From: Rhodospirillaceae bacterium
GTDB lineage: Bacteria > Pseudomonadota > Alphaproteobacteria > SHVP01
NCBI GenBank assembly: GCA_002722055.1
Contig: PBKD01000006.1
Location: 1 to 64,000, forward strand
Reading direction: 5' to 3'
Length of the DNA: 64,000 nt
The position numbers and the translations under genes are program-made. The notes beneath the pieces are model-generated. The model was not told the DNA's origin, searched no databases, and saw nothing but the letters and a program-made list of their open reading frames with translations. Positions 1 to 8,473 of this stretch are shown piece by piece (within the stretch, counting starts at the first letter, position 1; the number at the start of each line of letters is the position of its first letter).

Positions 1-531
1 AGCTTTTTCTTCAGTGCTAACAGTACCAATTACTGTTGCCCCAAGGTGTTTTGCCCATTGGCAGGCAATTAGGCCCACACCACCAGCAGCAGCATGGATA
101 AGTACTATATCACCTTTTTTAACATTATAAGTTTGCCTTAGCAGATATTGAGCAGTACAACCTTTTAGTAATGAAGCTGCTGCTAATTCATTTGGTATCG
201 AATTGGGTATGGGTATTAGAAATTTTTCATTTATGTTATTTCTTTGTGAATATCCTCCAAAATGGCTTACATAACCTACTCTATCACCTACTTTAAAGTT
301 TTTAACTGCTAGACCTGTTTCTTCTATAATGCCCACTGCCTCTCTTCCTAAAACTATAGGTAATTTAGGCGGTTTATAAGTACCATTTCTGAAATTTATA
401 TCTGCGTAGTTTACAGAGGTAAATAACTGCCTAATTGTTACTTCTTCAGGAAGTGGCGGCACATCAGGAATGTTCTGCCACACAAGATTAGCAGGACCAC
501 CATGTTTCTCTAATACAATTGCTTTTGTCAA
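1..531 (-). CDS. Zinc-independent quinone oxidoreductase, MDR family (partial, 3' end outside window)
   Basis: The visible 177 residues are the N-terminal half of a medium-chain dehydrogenase/reductase of the NAD(P)H:quinone oxidoreductase type, a soluble one- or two-electron reductase. They hold the GroES-like domain (PIVLGREAVG, VGDRVGY) and the start of the Rossmann domain, with the dinucleotide loop HAAAGGVGLIACQWAK at residues 146-161. No structural-zinc cysteine cluster is seen. The start is a TTG at 529-531, preceded by GAGG at a 6-nt spacing and lying 8 nt after the stop of the upstream paralogue (540-1505), so the two are probably co-transcribed. The reading frame is open to the window edge. 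The true substrate cannot be told from sequence. The family call is firm; the start codon is inferred. Confidence 0.88.
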   Translation of the reverse strand, partial: MTKAIVLEKHGGPANLVWQNIPDVPPLPEEVTIRQLFTSVNYADINFRNGTYKPPKLPIVLGREAVGIIEETGLAVKNFKVGDRVGYVSHFGGYSQRNNINEKFLIPIPNSIPNELAAASLLKGCTAQYLLRQTYNVKKGDIVLIHAAAGGVGLIACQWAKHLGATVIGTVSTEEKA

Positions 532-539
532 TTACAACC

Positions 540-1505
540 TCAGGGTTTAAGAATAATAGATCCTGTTGTTTTTCGATTTTCTAAATCACTATGTGCTCTT
601 GCTGCATCCTTTAGATCATAAGTTTGACCTATTTGAATGTTTAAATCACCATTTCCTAATAATTTTAAAAACTCTTTTGAAGATTCATGAAGCTTCTCTC
701 TGTTTTGAATTAATGTAGCAATAGATCCTTTTGTATATTGGATAGATGCTGGAAGATCCTCAATTGTTAAATTAGATGGTCCAGATGCGGCACCAAAGGT
801 ACAAAGAGTTCCAAATACTGATAAACATTTTATGGAGTTTCTAGGACTATCACTACCTATTCCATCATAAGCTGCTATTACCCCTTTCTGGTTTGTTATT
901 TCCATAACTTTTTCAGCGAAACTTTGTTCTTTATAATTAATTATTTTTTTTGCTCCGTATTTTAAAGCTAATTCTTTTTTTTCATTATTAGAAACAGTAC
1001 CAATTAAATTAAACCCTTTTGCTTTTGCCCATTGGCAGGCAATTAAGCCCACACCACCAGCAGCAGCATGAAAAAGTATCCAATCATCTTCTAGAATTTT
1101 TCTTGATTCATTAAATAGATGATGCACAGTAATACCTTTTGTTATCCCTGCTGCAGCATCTTCATCGGAAATATTGTCAGGAATCTTAATTAATATATCT
1201 TCATTAATTATTCTTTCTTCAGAATAAGCACCGATAGCAAGGGGATAACAAACTCTATCACCAACAGAGAAATTAGTTATGTTATTTCCAACTTTTATTA
1301 TCTTACCAGCTCCCTCAACTCCTAATATTGAAGGATAATTCATACCAGGGTATCTTCCAGTTCTATGATAAGTGTCTATAAAATTTACACCAATTGCAGT
1401 ATGAGATATTTTAACTTCATCATCCTTGGGGTCAGGAACATCTATATTTTCCCATTTTAAAACTTCTAAGCCACCAGGTTTTGAAGCTATAATTGCCATA
1501 GACAT
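540..1505 (-). CDS. qor: NADPH:quinone oxidoreductase (QorA-like)
   Basis: A 321-residue, full-length member of the zinc-independent quinone oxidoreductase family, which reduces quinones or related enones with NADPH in the cytoplasm. The GroES-like domain fills about residues 1-120 (YPSILGVEGAG, VGDRV) and the Rossmann domain about 125-270, with the loop HAAAGGVGLIACQWAK at 146-161. No catalytic or structural zinc ligands are present, as expected for this subfamily. The start ATG has a good AGGAG site. It lies between a dienelactone hydrolase (8 nt upstream) and a tandem paralogue (8 nt downstream), so these genes form one operon that looks like small-molecule detoxification. A stretch around the cofactor loop is almost identical in DNA to the downstream paralogue although the rest has diverged. 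Confidence 0.92.
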   Translation of the reverse strand: MSMAIIASKPGGLEVLKWENIDVPDPKDDEVKISHTAIGVNFIDTYHRTGRYPGMNYPSILGVEGAGKIIKVGNNITNFSVGDRVCYPLAIGAYSEERIINEDILIKIPDNISDEDAAAGITKGITVHHLFNESRKILEDDWILFHAAAGGVGLIACQWAKAKGFNLIGTVSNNEKKELALKYGAKKIINYKEQSFAEKVMEITNQKGVIAAYDGIGSDSPRNSIKCLSVFGTLCTFGAASGPSNLTIEDLPASIQYTKGSIATLIQNREKLHESSKEFLKLLGNGDLNIQIGQTYDLKDAARAHSDLENRKTTGSIILKP

Positions 1506-1513
1506 AATTTCTC

Positions 1514-2203
1514 CTATCTTAAAAATTTATTAAAAAAATTAATTGTTCTTTCTTCGGCCACACTAGCAATATCTTCAACATAAGAATCACCGCCAATTCG
1601 AGCAAAAGCATGATCTGCTTTATAATCATATATTGAAACTTTTGGATGATTATCTAGTTCATTATGAATCTTTATTTGAACATCTGGTGGTACAAATTGA
1701 TCTTCTGTTGCTATATGTAATACAAGATTACTTTTTATATCATCTTTTTCACTAAGTTTATTTTCAATGCCTACTCCATAATAACCAACATTAGCGTCTG
1801 AAGATGTGTGTATTGATGATAAATATGATAAAAAACCTCCTAAACAAAATCCCATTGTACCTACTTTACCCGTATCATTTTCAGATAAATTTTTTGCAGT
1901 CTGTACTGTATTTTCAATGTCGATTAAAGCCATATCAGAGTTAAATTTTCCATATAAGTCAAATGCCTTTCCAAAATCCTCTTCAGACTCACCATTAATT
2001 TGTACATTTGGCTGAATTCTCCAAAAAAGATCAGGGACTATTGCCACAAAACCTAGTGAAGATATTTTGTCTGCAATGTTACGCATCCATAAATTTACGC
2101 CAAAAATTTCTTGCAAACATACTATAACCGGACCTTTTTTATTTTCTGGTAGAGCCATATAACAAGAAAATGATTGGTTATCGCTTTTAATATTAATTTC
2201 CAT
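1514..2203 (-). CDS. Dienelactone hydrolase family protein
   Basis: A 229-residue alpha/beta-hydrolase of the dienelactone hydrolase (carboxymethylenebutenolidase) family. Members hydrolyse dienelactone in chlorocatechol breakdown, but many act on other esters or lactones. The Cys-Asp-His triad can be placed: C120 in GFCLGG, D168 in TEDQF and H198 in DHAF; E32 in QEIFG matches the conserved glutamate that activates the cysteine. No signal peptide, so cytoplasmic. The start has a strong AGGAGG site 5 nt upstream. It is first in the operon with the quinone oxidoreductases. No catechol-pathway genes are nearby, so the real substrate is open. Confidence 0.92.
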   Translation of the reverse strand: MEINIKSDNQSFSCYMALPENKKGPVIVCLQEIFGVNLWMRNIADKISSLGFVAIVPDLFWRIQPNVQINGESEEDFGKAFDLYGKFNSDMALIDIENTVQTAKNLSENDTGKVGTMGFCLGGFLSYLSSIHTSSDANVGYYGVGIENKLSEKDDIKSNLVLHIATEDQFVPPDVQIKIHNELDNHPKVSIYDYKADHAFARIGGDSYVEDIASVAEERTINFFNKFLR

Positions 2204-2217
2204 TCTTTCCTCCTGAA

Positions 2218-2685
2218 TTATAATTTAATATTTTCATGTTTAAGTAACCATCTTTTAGTCTCAATCCCATTTCCACAAGAATATCCGCCTAATTTTTTGT
2301 CACTTCGAAGAACTCTATGACATGGAATAATTAATGGTAAAGGGTTAATTGAACACGCATGACCAACGACCCTTGGATGTGTATTCAATTTTTTTGCCAA
2401 TGAACCGTATGTACAAAAATTACCGAATGGAATATCCATTATAGTTTCAAGTATCTTAATTTGTAATTTTGTTTTTTTTAAATCTATTGGAATAGAATAG
2501 AATCCTATTTTATTATTAAAATAATTTTTAACTTTAACTAATGTTTCTATAAGCAGTGGTGAAGTAGGTTTAAAAATTTTATCAGTCCAATGTACAGATA
2601 AAATTCTTTTGTTTTTTGCTAATACACCTATTATGCCTATAGGGGTATCTATAGAACCAAAAATATTTGTTTTATTTAAATTCAT
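2218..2685 (-). CDS. ogt: Methylated-DNA--protein-cysteine methyltransferase
   Basis: A suicide DNA-repair enzyme that moves the alkyl group from O6-alkylguanine or O4-alkylthymine to its own cysteine. The active site PCHRV is at residues 121-125 (C122), the helix-turn-helix with its arginine finger around R105 (HPRVVG), and the conserved NPLPL turn at 114-118. The N-terminal domain is short and lacks the Ada zinc cysteines, so this is the Ogt type. I chose the ATG at 2683-2685 (155 residues), which begins just before the family's usual N-terminal strand; a TTG at 2727 would add 14 residues without family support. No clear ribosome site precedes either. It is divergent from mnmE. Confidence 0.93.
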   Translation of the reverse strand: MNLNKTNIFGSIDTPIGIIGVLAKNKRILSVHWTDKIFKPTSPLLIETLVKVKNYFNNKIGFYSIPIDLKKTKLQIKILETIMDIPFGNFCTYGSLAKKLNTHPRVVGHACSINPLPLIIPCHRVLRSDKKLGGYSCGNGIETKRWLLKHENIKL

Positions 2686-2773
2686 TATATTGTTATTGGC
2701 TACAAAAAAAATTTGTTTTAATTTCAAAGTTTATTTTATTTTTTAGAAATAGTATAAACTCTAAAACAAATTT

Positions 2774-4126
2774 ATGGGATCTTTTTTGAAAAATTTTGGA
2801 AATAATTCAACAATTTTTGCTTTCTCATCTGGGAGTGTTCCGTCAGGAGTAGGAATAATACGTATTTCTGGCCCTTTATCTTTGAAATGCGCAAAAATTA
2901 TTACTGGTGATGAACCAAAAAAGCCTAGAATTGTTGAATTAAAGAACTTTGTAAATCCGAATACAAATGACTATATCGATCGAGGTTTAATGATATGGTT
3001 TAATAAACCTAATAGTTTTACAGGAGAGGATATCATAGAATTTCACACGCATGGTTCTATGGCAGTAGTCGATTTACTTTATGAAATATTATTGAGTATT
3101 GATAATGTTAGAATTGCTGAACCGGGAGAGTTTACAAGAAGGTCATTTGAAAATAATAAACTGAATCTAGAACAGGTTGAGGGCTTAGTGGATGTAATCA
3201 ATGCTGAGACAAAGATTCAATTGGATCATGCAAACAAACTTTTACTTGGTAATCTAGGTGAATTAACAGAAAACCTAAGAGTTAAATTGCTAGCACTATT
3301 ATCAGAAATTGAAGCTGCTATTGAATTTGAAGATGATGGAATAGTTTTAGATACTTTTAAAAATTTAAATTTAAAAATTGATAGTATCTCTGAGATAATT
3401 AATGATATTTTAGTAAATTATCAAAACTCACAGATTATTAGAGACGGTCTAATAATATCAATAATTGGTCCACCAAATGTTGGAAAATCAAGCATTATCA
3501 ATAGGTTAACTAATAGTGATGTTTCAATTATTACAAATATTCCAGGTACTACCAGAGATATTGTAGAAGTAAAATTAAAGTTATTTGGTTATCCTGTTCT
3601 ATTAAGAGATACGGCTGGTCTTAGACATGCACAGGATGTTGTTGAAAAAATAGGCGTAGAAAAATCTATTGAAAGTATTAAACAGTCAGATTTAATTATT
3701 TCTGTAACAGATAATGAGTTAGATTTGCCTATAGATTTAAATACTTATAACATTACTGATAACACCTCGATTATAGAAGTTCAAAATAAAAGTGATTTAA
3801 TTAGAGATTTCAATAAAAATGATATTATATATATATCTGCAAAAACTAATTTTGGTTTTGAAAAACTCTTAAGTCATATAAAAATTATTTTAGAAAGTAA
3901 ATTCAATCAAACTAAAAATAAAATGTATTTGATTTCAAGGAAAAGACATCATGAAATATTTCAGGAAATTTCTAATTCCTTAATAAGTTTTAAGAAACAA
4001 ACTGAACTCGAATTGAAAGCTGAAGATTTAAGATTTGGTATACAATCCTTAGGTAAAATTACAGGTAGAGTTGATGTTGAGGATATGCTAGATAAACTTT
4101 TTAATGAATTTTGTATTGGCAAATAA
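2774..4126 (+). CDS. mnmE: tRNA-5-carboxymethylaminomethyl-2-thiouridine GTPase MnmE
   Basis: A 450-residue GTPase that works with MnmG to install the carboxymethylaminomethyl group on U34 of certain tRNAs. The N-terminal folate-binding domain starts near residue 13 (IFAFSSG, GVGIIRISG). The helical domain is split by the G domain, whose motifs are clear: G1 GPPNVGKS at 232-239, G2 GTTRD at 258-262, G3 DTAG at 279-282, G4 NKSD at 338-341. The protein ends with CIGK, the family's C-terminal CxGK motif with the catalytic cysteine (C447). mnmG starts 3 nt downstream, so the two partner proteins are co-expressed. This is the classic alphaproteobacterial cluster next to parAB. Confidence 0.98.
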   Translation: MGSFLKNFGNNSTIFAFSSGSVPSGVGIIRISGPLSLKCAKIITGDEPKKPRIVELKNFVNPNTNDYIDRGLMIWFNKPNSFTGEDIIEFHTHGSMAVVDLLYEILLSIDNVRIAEPGEFTRRSFENNKLNLEQVEGLVDVINAETKIQLDHANKLLLGNLGELTENLRVKLLALLSEIEAAIEFEDDGIVLDTFKNLNLKIDSISEIINDILVNYQNSQIIRDGLIISIIGPPNVGKSSIINRLTNSDVSIITNIPGTTRDIVEVKLKLFGYPVLLRDTAGLRHAQDVVEKIGVEKSIESIKQSDLIISVTDNELDLPIDLNTYNITDNTSIIEVQNKSDLIRDFNKNDIIYISAKTNFGFEKLLSHIKIILESKFNQTKNKMYLISRKRHHEIFQEISNSLISFKKQTELELKAEDLRFGIQSLGKITGRVDVEDMLDKLFNEFCIGK

Positions 4127-4129
4127 ATT

Positions 4130-6004
4130 ATGTCTAAAAGAAAAATAAATTATGACGTTATAGTTATTGGAGGAGGACATGCTGGATGTGAAGCAGCCCA
4201 TGCCTCTGCAAGAAGGGGTGCAAGTACTTGTCTAATTACTCATTCTATTAAAACAATAGGTTTAATGTCATGTAACCCTGCTTTTGGTGGCGTTGGTAAG
4301 GGTCATCTGATTCGTGAGATAGATGCTTTAGATGGGCTTATGGGTATTGTTTCAGATTTCGCAGCGATACAATATAGAGAATTAAATAGAAGTAGAGGAC
4401 CAGCAGTAAGAGGTCCAAGAGTTCAAGCTGACAGAGAAATATATAAAGCTAAAATGCAGAATATTCTGTTAAATACCAGTAACTTAGAGATAATTGAAGG
4501 TAGCGTTATAAATTTAATAATTAAAAACAATTGTGCAAATGGAGTAATTTTAAATAACGGCAATGAGATTTTTTCAACATCCGTTGTACTTACAACAGGT
4601 ACTTTTTTAAGTGGTATAATCCATATAGGTAATAAAAAAGTTGTTGGTGGACGGGTTGGTGAGAAGTCAGAAACGGAATTATCAAAACAAATAAAAAATT
4701 TTGATTTTATAATTGGTAGGTTAAAAACTGGTACACCTCCCAGGTTACTGTCTAAAAGTATAAATTATAGTAATCTAGATAAACAGGAAGGAGATATTTC
4801 TCCTAAATTTATGTCTTTTTTAACAACAAAAACTCAAAACCCACAAATAAGTTGTTATCTAACACGTACAAATATTAATACCCACCATATTATAAATAAT
4901 AATATACATAATTCCGCTATATATAATGGAAATATAAATAGTTCAGGTCCAAGATATTGTCCTTCAATTGAAGATAAAGTTAATAGGTTTGCTCATAAGG
5001 ACAATCATCAAGTCTTTTTGGAGCCTGAAGGGTTAAATTCTAATATTATTTATCCAAATGGAATTTCAACCTCATTACCTCAAGATGTTCAAGAAAAGTT
5101 TATTAGAACGATACCTGGTTTGGAGGATTGTAAAATTACCCAACCTGGTTATGCTATTGAATATGATTTTATAGATCCTACTCAGTTAAAATCAACTCTA
5201 GAAACAAAAAAAATTAAATCACTTTTCTTTGCTGGGCAAATTAACGGTACTACTGGATACGAAGAAGCAGGAGCTCAAGGATTGATTGCTGGGGTTAACG
5301 CAGCATTGAAATCTTATAAAAATAAGTCTTTCATTATAGATAGAAGCCAAGCTTATATTGGTGTGCTTATAGATGATTTAATAATGGCTGGTGTTTCTGA
5401 ACCATACCGAATGTTCACTTCCAGGTCTGAATATAGACTTTTACTAAGAACTGATAACGCTGATGATAGGCTTACCGATATAGGTATACGTAATAGTATT
5501 ATTTCTAAAAATAGAATTTCTTTGTGGAAGAAGAAAAAACAAATAATTAACGATTTATTTGATTTTTCTAATAATAATACTATTACACCAAACCAGTTTA
5601 ATAAATATGGTTTTTCGATTAAATTAAATGGTAAACACAAATCTATATGTGATCTTTTGAGTTTACCTAATATTAATGTTGATCAACTTTATAATATCTG
5701 GCCTAAACTCGCAGAATTTCCCAAATATGCCATCGAGCAACTTGAGATTTCTGCAATTTATTCTGGTTACCTAGATAGGCAACTAAATGATATAGAAAGG
5801 TTTAGAAAAGATGAATCATTGTTAATACCGGAAGATATTTCATATTCAAGGATAGGTGGTATTAGCAACGAAATGATTGAAAAGTTAGAATTAAATAAGC
5901 CAAGAACTTTAGGTGCAGCAAGTAGGATTAAAGGTATTACACCTGGTTGTTTAACTGCATTGTTTTCACATGTAAAAAATTCAAATCATATATCAAAATT
6001 TTGA
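4130..6004 (+). CDS. mnmG: tRNA uridine 5-carboxymethylaminomethyl modification enzyme MnmG (GidA)
   Basis: The FAD- and NADH-dependent partner of MnmE in wobble-uridine modification; 624 residues, the usual length. The FAD-binding motif GGGHAGCEAA is at 14-23. The family signatures NPAFGGVGKGHL, RGPAVRGPRVQADR and GQINGTTGYEEAGAQG are all present, as is the C-terminal helical tRNA/MnmE-binding domain with RTLGAASRIKGITPG. It lies 3 nt after mnmE. Its stop codon sits immediately before the first parS site, so partition sites and the end of this gene are directly adjacent. Confidence 0.98.
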   Translation: MSKRKINYDVIVIGGGHAGCEAAHASARRGASTCLITHSIKTIGLMSCNPAFGGVGKGHLIREIDALDGLMGIVSDFAAIQYRELNRSRGPAVRGPRVQADREIYKAKMQNILLNTSNLEIIEGSVINLIIKNNCANGVILNNGNEIFSTSVVLTTGTFLSGIIHIGNKKVVGGRVGEKSETELSKQIKNFDFIIGRLKTGTPPRLLSKSINYSNLDKQEGDISPKFMSFLTTKTQNPQISCYLTRTNINTHHIINNNIHNSAIYNGNINSSGPRYCPSIEDKVNRFAHKDNHQVFLEPEGLNSNIIYPNGISTSLPQDVQEKFIRTIPGLEDCKITQPGYAIEYDFIDPTQLKSTLETKKIKSLFFAGQINGTTGYEEAGAQGLIAGVNAALKSYKNKSFIIDRSQAYIGVLIDDLIMAGVSEPYRMFTSRSEYRLLLRTDNADDRLTDIGIRNSIISKNRISLWKKKKQIINDLFDFSNNNTITPNQFNKYGFSIKLNGKHKSICDLLSLPNINVDQLYNIWPKLAEFPKYAIEQLEISAIYSGYLDRQLNDIERFRKDESLLIPEDISYSRIGGISNEMIEKLELNKPRTLGAASRIKGITPGCLTALFSHVKNSNHISKF

Positions 6005-6020
6005 TGTTTCACGTGAAACA
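6005..6020. promoter_or_regulatory. parS: parS centromere-like site 1
   Basis: A perfect 16-bp palindrome TGTTTCACGTGAAACA, identical to the conserved bacterial chromosomal parS sequence bound by ParB. It lies between mnmG and rsmG, less than 1.6 kb from the parB gene. It would nucleate ParB loading and spreading; the sequence match and the context are both direct evidence. Confidence 0.97.
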
Positions 6021-6036
6021 TTAAATTATTCATTGA

Positions 6037-6052
6037 TGTTTCACGTGAAACA
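6037..6052. promoter_or_regulatory. parS: parS centromere-like site 2
   Basis: A second perfect copy of the same 16-bp palindrome, 32 bp from the first centre to centre, about three helical turns, so both would face the same side of the DNA. Both copies are preceded by TTGA. It lies 15 bp before the rsmG start codon, so bound ParB may also affect transcription of rsmG-parA-parB (inference). Confidence 0.97.
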
Positions 6053-6067
6053 ATATAATAATAATAC

Positions 6068-6682
6068 ATGGACAAAAGTTTTTTTCTAACAAATTTCTGC
6101 AAGAATCCTAATCAAAAGAATTCGTTTTTATTGTATTGTGATTTGTTATTTGAGAGACAAAAAAAATTAAACTTAGTCTCTTCAAGTTCCTTAGAAAATG
6201 TTTGGTCACGGCATTTTATTGACTCAGCTCAAATAATTAAATATATTTTACCTTATAAGAACTTTAGTGGCTTAATTGATATAGGGAGTGGTGCTGGTTT
6301 TCCTGGTCTTGTAATCAGTTTACTTGGTGTCAATCCTGTATATTTAATTGAGTCAAATAGGCATAAAGCAGCGTTTCTATCAGATGTTATTAAAATAACC
6401 GGTTCTAGTGCAAAGGTGCTTAATGTAAAAATTGAAAAAGTTATTCTTCCAGATTTTAATATTGTTATTTCCAGAGCCTTCGCTTCTCTCCATAAATTAT
6501 TTACAATTCTTGAAAAAAAAGGGGTAGCAAATGTAAGGTGTATCTTTCCAAAAGGTATAAGCTATAATCATGAAATAAAAGAAACAAAAAAGAAATGGGA
6601 TATTAAATTTTCAACGCATGATAGCATAACTAATTCAAACTCAAAAATTGTTATAGTGGAGTCATTTCAACGTGTTACGTGA
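6068..6682 (+). CDS. rsmG: 16S rRNA (guanine527-N7)-methyltransferase RsmG (GidB)
   Basis: A 204-residue SAM-dependent methyltransferase that forms m7G527 in 16S rRNA. The SAM motif DIGSGAGFPG is at residues 71-80, preceded by the family's RHFIDSAQ at 48-55, and the later ISRAFASL segment is also typical. The gene starts 15 bp after the second parS site. Its 3' end overlaps the GTG start of parA by 11 bp, which implies translational coupling. Length and motifs are ordinary. Confidence 0.97.
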   Translation: MDKSFFLTNFCKNPNQKNSFLLYCDLLFERQKKLNLVSSSSLENVWSRHFIDSAQIIKYILPYKNFSGLIDIGSGAGFPGLVISLLGVNPVYLIESNRHKAAFLSDVIKITGSSAKVLNVKIEKVILPDFNIVISRAFASLHKLFTILEKKGVANVRCIFPKGISYNHEIKETKKKWDIKFSTHDSITNSNSKIVIVESFQRVT

Positions 6683-6686
6683 AAAA
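6671..6686. promoter_or_regulatory. Degenerate parS-like half-palindrome
   Basis: CGTGTTACGTGAAAAA matches the parS consensus at 12 of 16 positions, with the right half ACGTGAAA intact. It spans the rsmG stop and the parA start. It might be a weak ParB site or a decayed third parS. The match is partial and it lies inside coding sequence, so chance is possible. Confidence 0.3.
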
Positions 6687-7475
6687 AATCATATAAAACA
6701 GAAAGTTTTTGCGGTTGCAAATCAGAAAGGTGGAGTAGGTAAAACTACTACAGCAATTAATTTAGCTACTGGTCTAGCTGCTGTTGGTTTAAAAATACTA
6801 CTTATTGATTTAGATCCACAAGGTAATGCAAGCACTGGTCTTGGAATAGAAAAGAGTGATAGAAGTATAAATTCGTATTCAGTTATTTCAGGTGAAACCA
6901 ATATTTCTGATGCCATCAGAAAAAGTAAAATCCCAAATTTAGATATAATTGTTGCAACTGTTGATTTACTAGGTGCAGAAATAGAGTTGATAGATCAAGA
7001 TCAAAGGGGGTATAAGTTAGATAAACAAATTAAAAGTTTAAAAAAACAACTAAAATATGATTTTATTTTGATTGATTGCCCTCCGGCATTAGGTATTTTA
7101 ACACTAAATGCATTGACAGCAGCAGACTCTGTTCTGGTTCCTTTACAATGTGAGTTTTTTGCACTAGAGGGTTTAAGTCAATTAATGAAAACAGTTGAAA
7201 TGGTAAAATTATCATTTAATCCAAGTTTAAAATTGGAAGGTATAATTTTAACTATGTTTGATAAGCGTAACAATCTATCAGAACAAGTTGCGGATGATGC
7301 TAGAAAAAATTTAGGGGCAACCGTTTTTGATACTGTAATTCCCAGAAACGTAAGAGTTTCTGAGGCTCCTTCACATGGTATTCCTGCTCTTCTGTATGAT
7401 CATAAATGTTCCGGTAGCGTTGCATATATGAATTTAGCAAAAGAGTTTATAGAAAGAGAGTCTGTAGCCTTATAA
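6672..7475 (+). CDS. parA: Chromosome partitioning ATPase ParA
   Basis: A 267-residue Walker-type ATPase that forms dynamic gradients on the nucleoid and moves ParB-parS complexes. The deviant Walker A KGGVGKTT is at 19-26; IDLDPQGNAS follows, and the switch/Walker B region is FILIDCPPALGILT. There is no N-terminal helix-turn-helix, so this is the chromosomal (Soj) type. The start is GTG at 6672, inside the end of rsmG; no ATG in frame would keep the Walker A motif. parB follows after 86 nt. Confidence 0.97.
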   Translation: MLREKNHIKQKVFAVANQKGGVGKTTTAINLATGLAAVGLKILLIDLDPQGNASTGLGIEKSDRSINSYSVISGETNISDAIRKSKIPNLDIIVATVDLLGAEIELIDQDQRGYKLDKQIKSLKKQLKYDFILIDCPPALGILTLNALTAADSVLVPLQCEFFALEGLSQLMKTVEMVKLSFNPSLKLEGIILTMFDKRNNLSEQVADDARKNLGATVFDTVIPRNVRVSEAPSHGIPALLYDHKCSGSVAYMNLAKEFIERESVAL

Positions 7476-7561
7476 ATAGGTTTTATTATTATACTATAAT
7501 ATTATAAAAAGAATAATTAGGTTTAATTAATAAACTTATAATTAAAAAGAAAGGTAAATAC

Positions 7562-8473
7562 TTGGAAAAAGAATCAGAAAGGTTTAATAAAGAAACCATT
7601 GAAACTAGCTCATCCCAAAAAAAGGGTCTAGGTAGAGGCTTGTCTGCTCTTCTTGGTAATGATGCTGAAGATTTAAGAGATTTACAAAAAATAAAAACCT
7701 CATCAAGGGAGATTCCTATTGAGAATATCTTTCCAAACCATAATCAGCCAAGAAAATTTTTTGATAAAAAAGAATTAGATAGTCTTGCTGAATCAATAAG
7801 CAGAAAAGGTATACTACAACCAATAATTGTCAGACAACTAGATGAAGACAAAGAGAAATATGAAATAATTGCAGGAGAGAGAAGATGGAGAGCTGCACAG
7901 TTAGCAAAATTAGATAAAATACCTGTAACTATAAAACATATAAATGACATGCAATTGCTAGAAATTGCAATTATAGAAAATATTCAACGAGAAAATCTAA
8001 ACCCAATTGAAGAAGCGGAAGCATATAAAAAATTAGTTGAAAATTATTCTGTGACACAGGATGCAATATCAAAAGAAGTTGGTAAAAGTAGAAGTCATGT
8101 TGCAAATACCATTAGGCTATTGAATTTACCTCAAGAAGTAAAAGATCTTTTAGCTGAAGGTAAAATTTCTGCAGGGCACGGAAGGGCATTGCTAAAAAAT
8201 AGCAACCCAATTGAAGCAGCTAGAAAAATAATTAAAGAAGGACTTAATGTTAGATCTACAGAAAAGATAGGTCATAACGTCTCTAAAAGTAAAGTTTTTG
8301 AAAAAAATAAAGATGCAAATACTATAGCACTTGAAAAAGATATATCACAAGCTTTAGGTTATTCTGTTGATATAGATTATACAAGTGAAGATAAAGAGGG
8401 AAAAATAAAAATCGTATTTAAAAATTTAGACCAATTAGACGATATTGTGCATAGACTATTAAGTCCTAGATAA
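7562..8473 (+). CDS. parB: Chromosome partitioning protein ParB
   Basis: A 303-residue ParB/Spo0J protein, the CTP-dependent clamp that loads at parS. The N-terminal ParA-stimulating segment KKGLGRGLSALLG is at 20-32, the CTP-binding GERRWRAA at 105-112, and the parS-reading helix-turn-helix around 160-182 (TQDAISKEVGKSRSHVANTIRLL region). The C-terminus is a short dimerisation domain. The start is TTG at 7562 with GAAAGG upstream; no ATG gives the complete N-terminus. The 3' end overlaps the end of convergent holA by 8 bp. Two cognate parS sites lie 1.5 kb upstream. Confidence 0.97.
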   Translation: MEKESERFNKETIETSSSQKKGLGRGLSALLGNDAEDLRDLQKIKTSSREIPIENIFPNHNQPRKFFDKKELDSLAESISRKGILQPIIVRQLDEDKEKYEIIAGERRWRAAQLAKLDKIPVTIKHINDMQLLEIAIIENIQRENLNPIEEAEAYKKLVENYSVTQDAISKEVGKSRSHVANTIRLLNLPQEVKDLLAEGKISAGHGRALLKNSNPIEAARKIIKEGLNVRSTEKIGHNVSKSKVFEKNKDANTIALEKDISQALGYSVDIDYTSEDKEGKIKIVFKNLDQLDDIVHRLLSPR

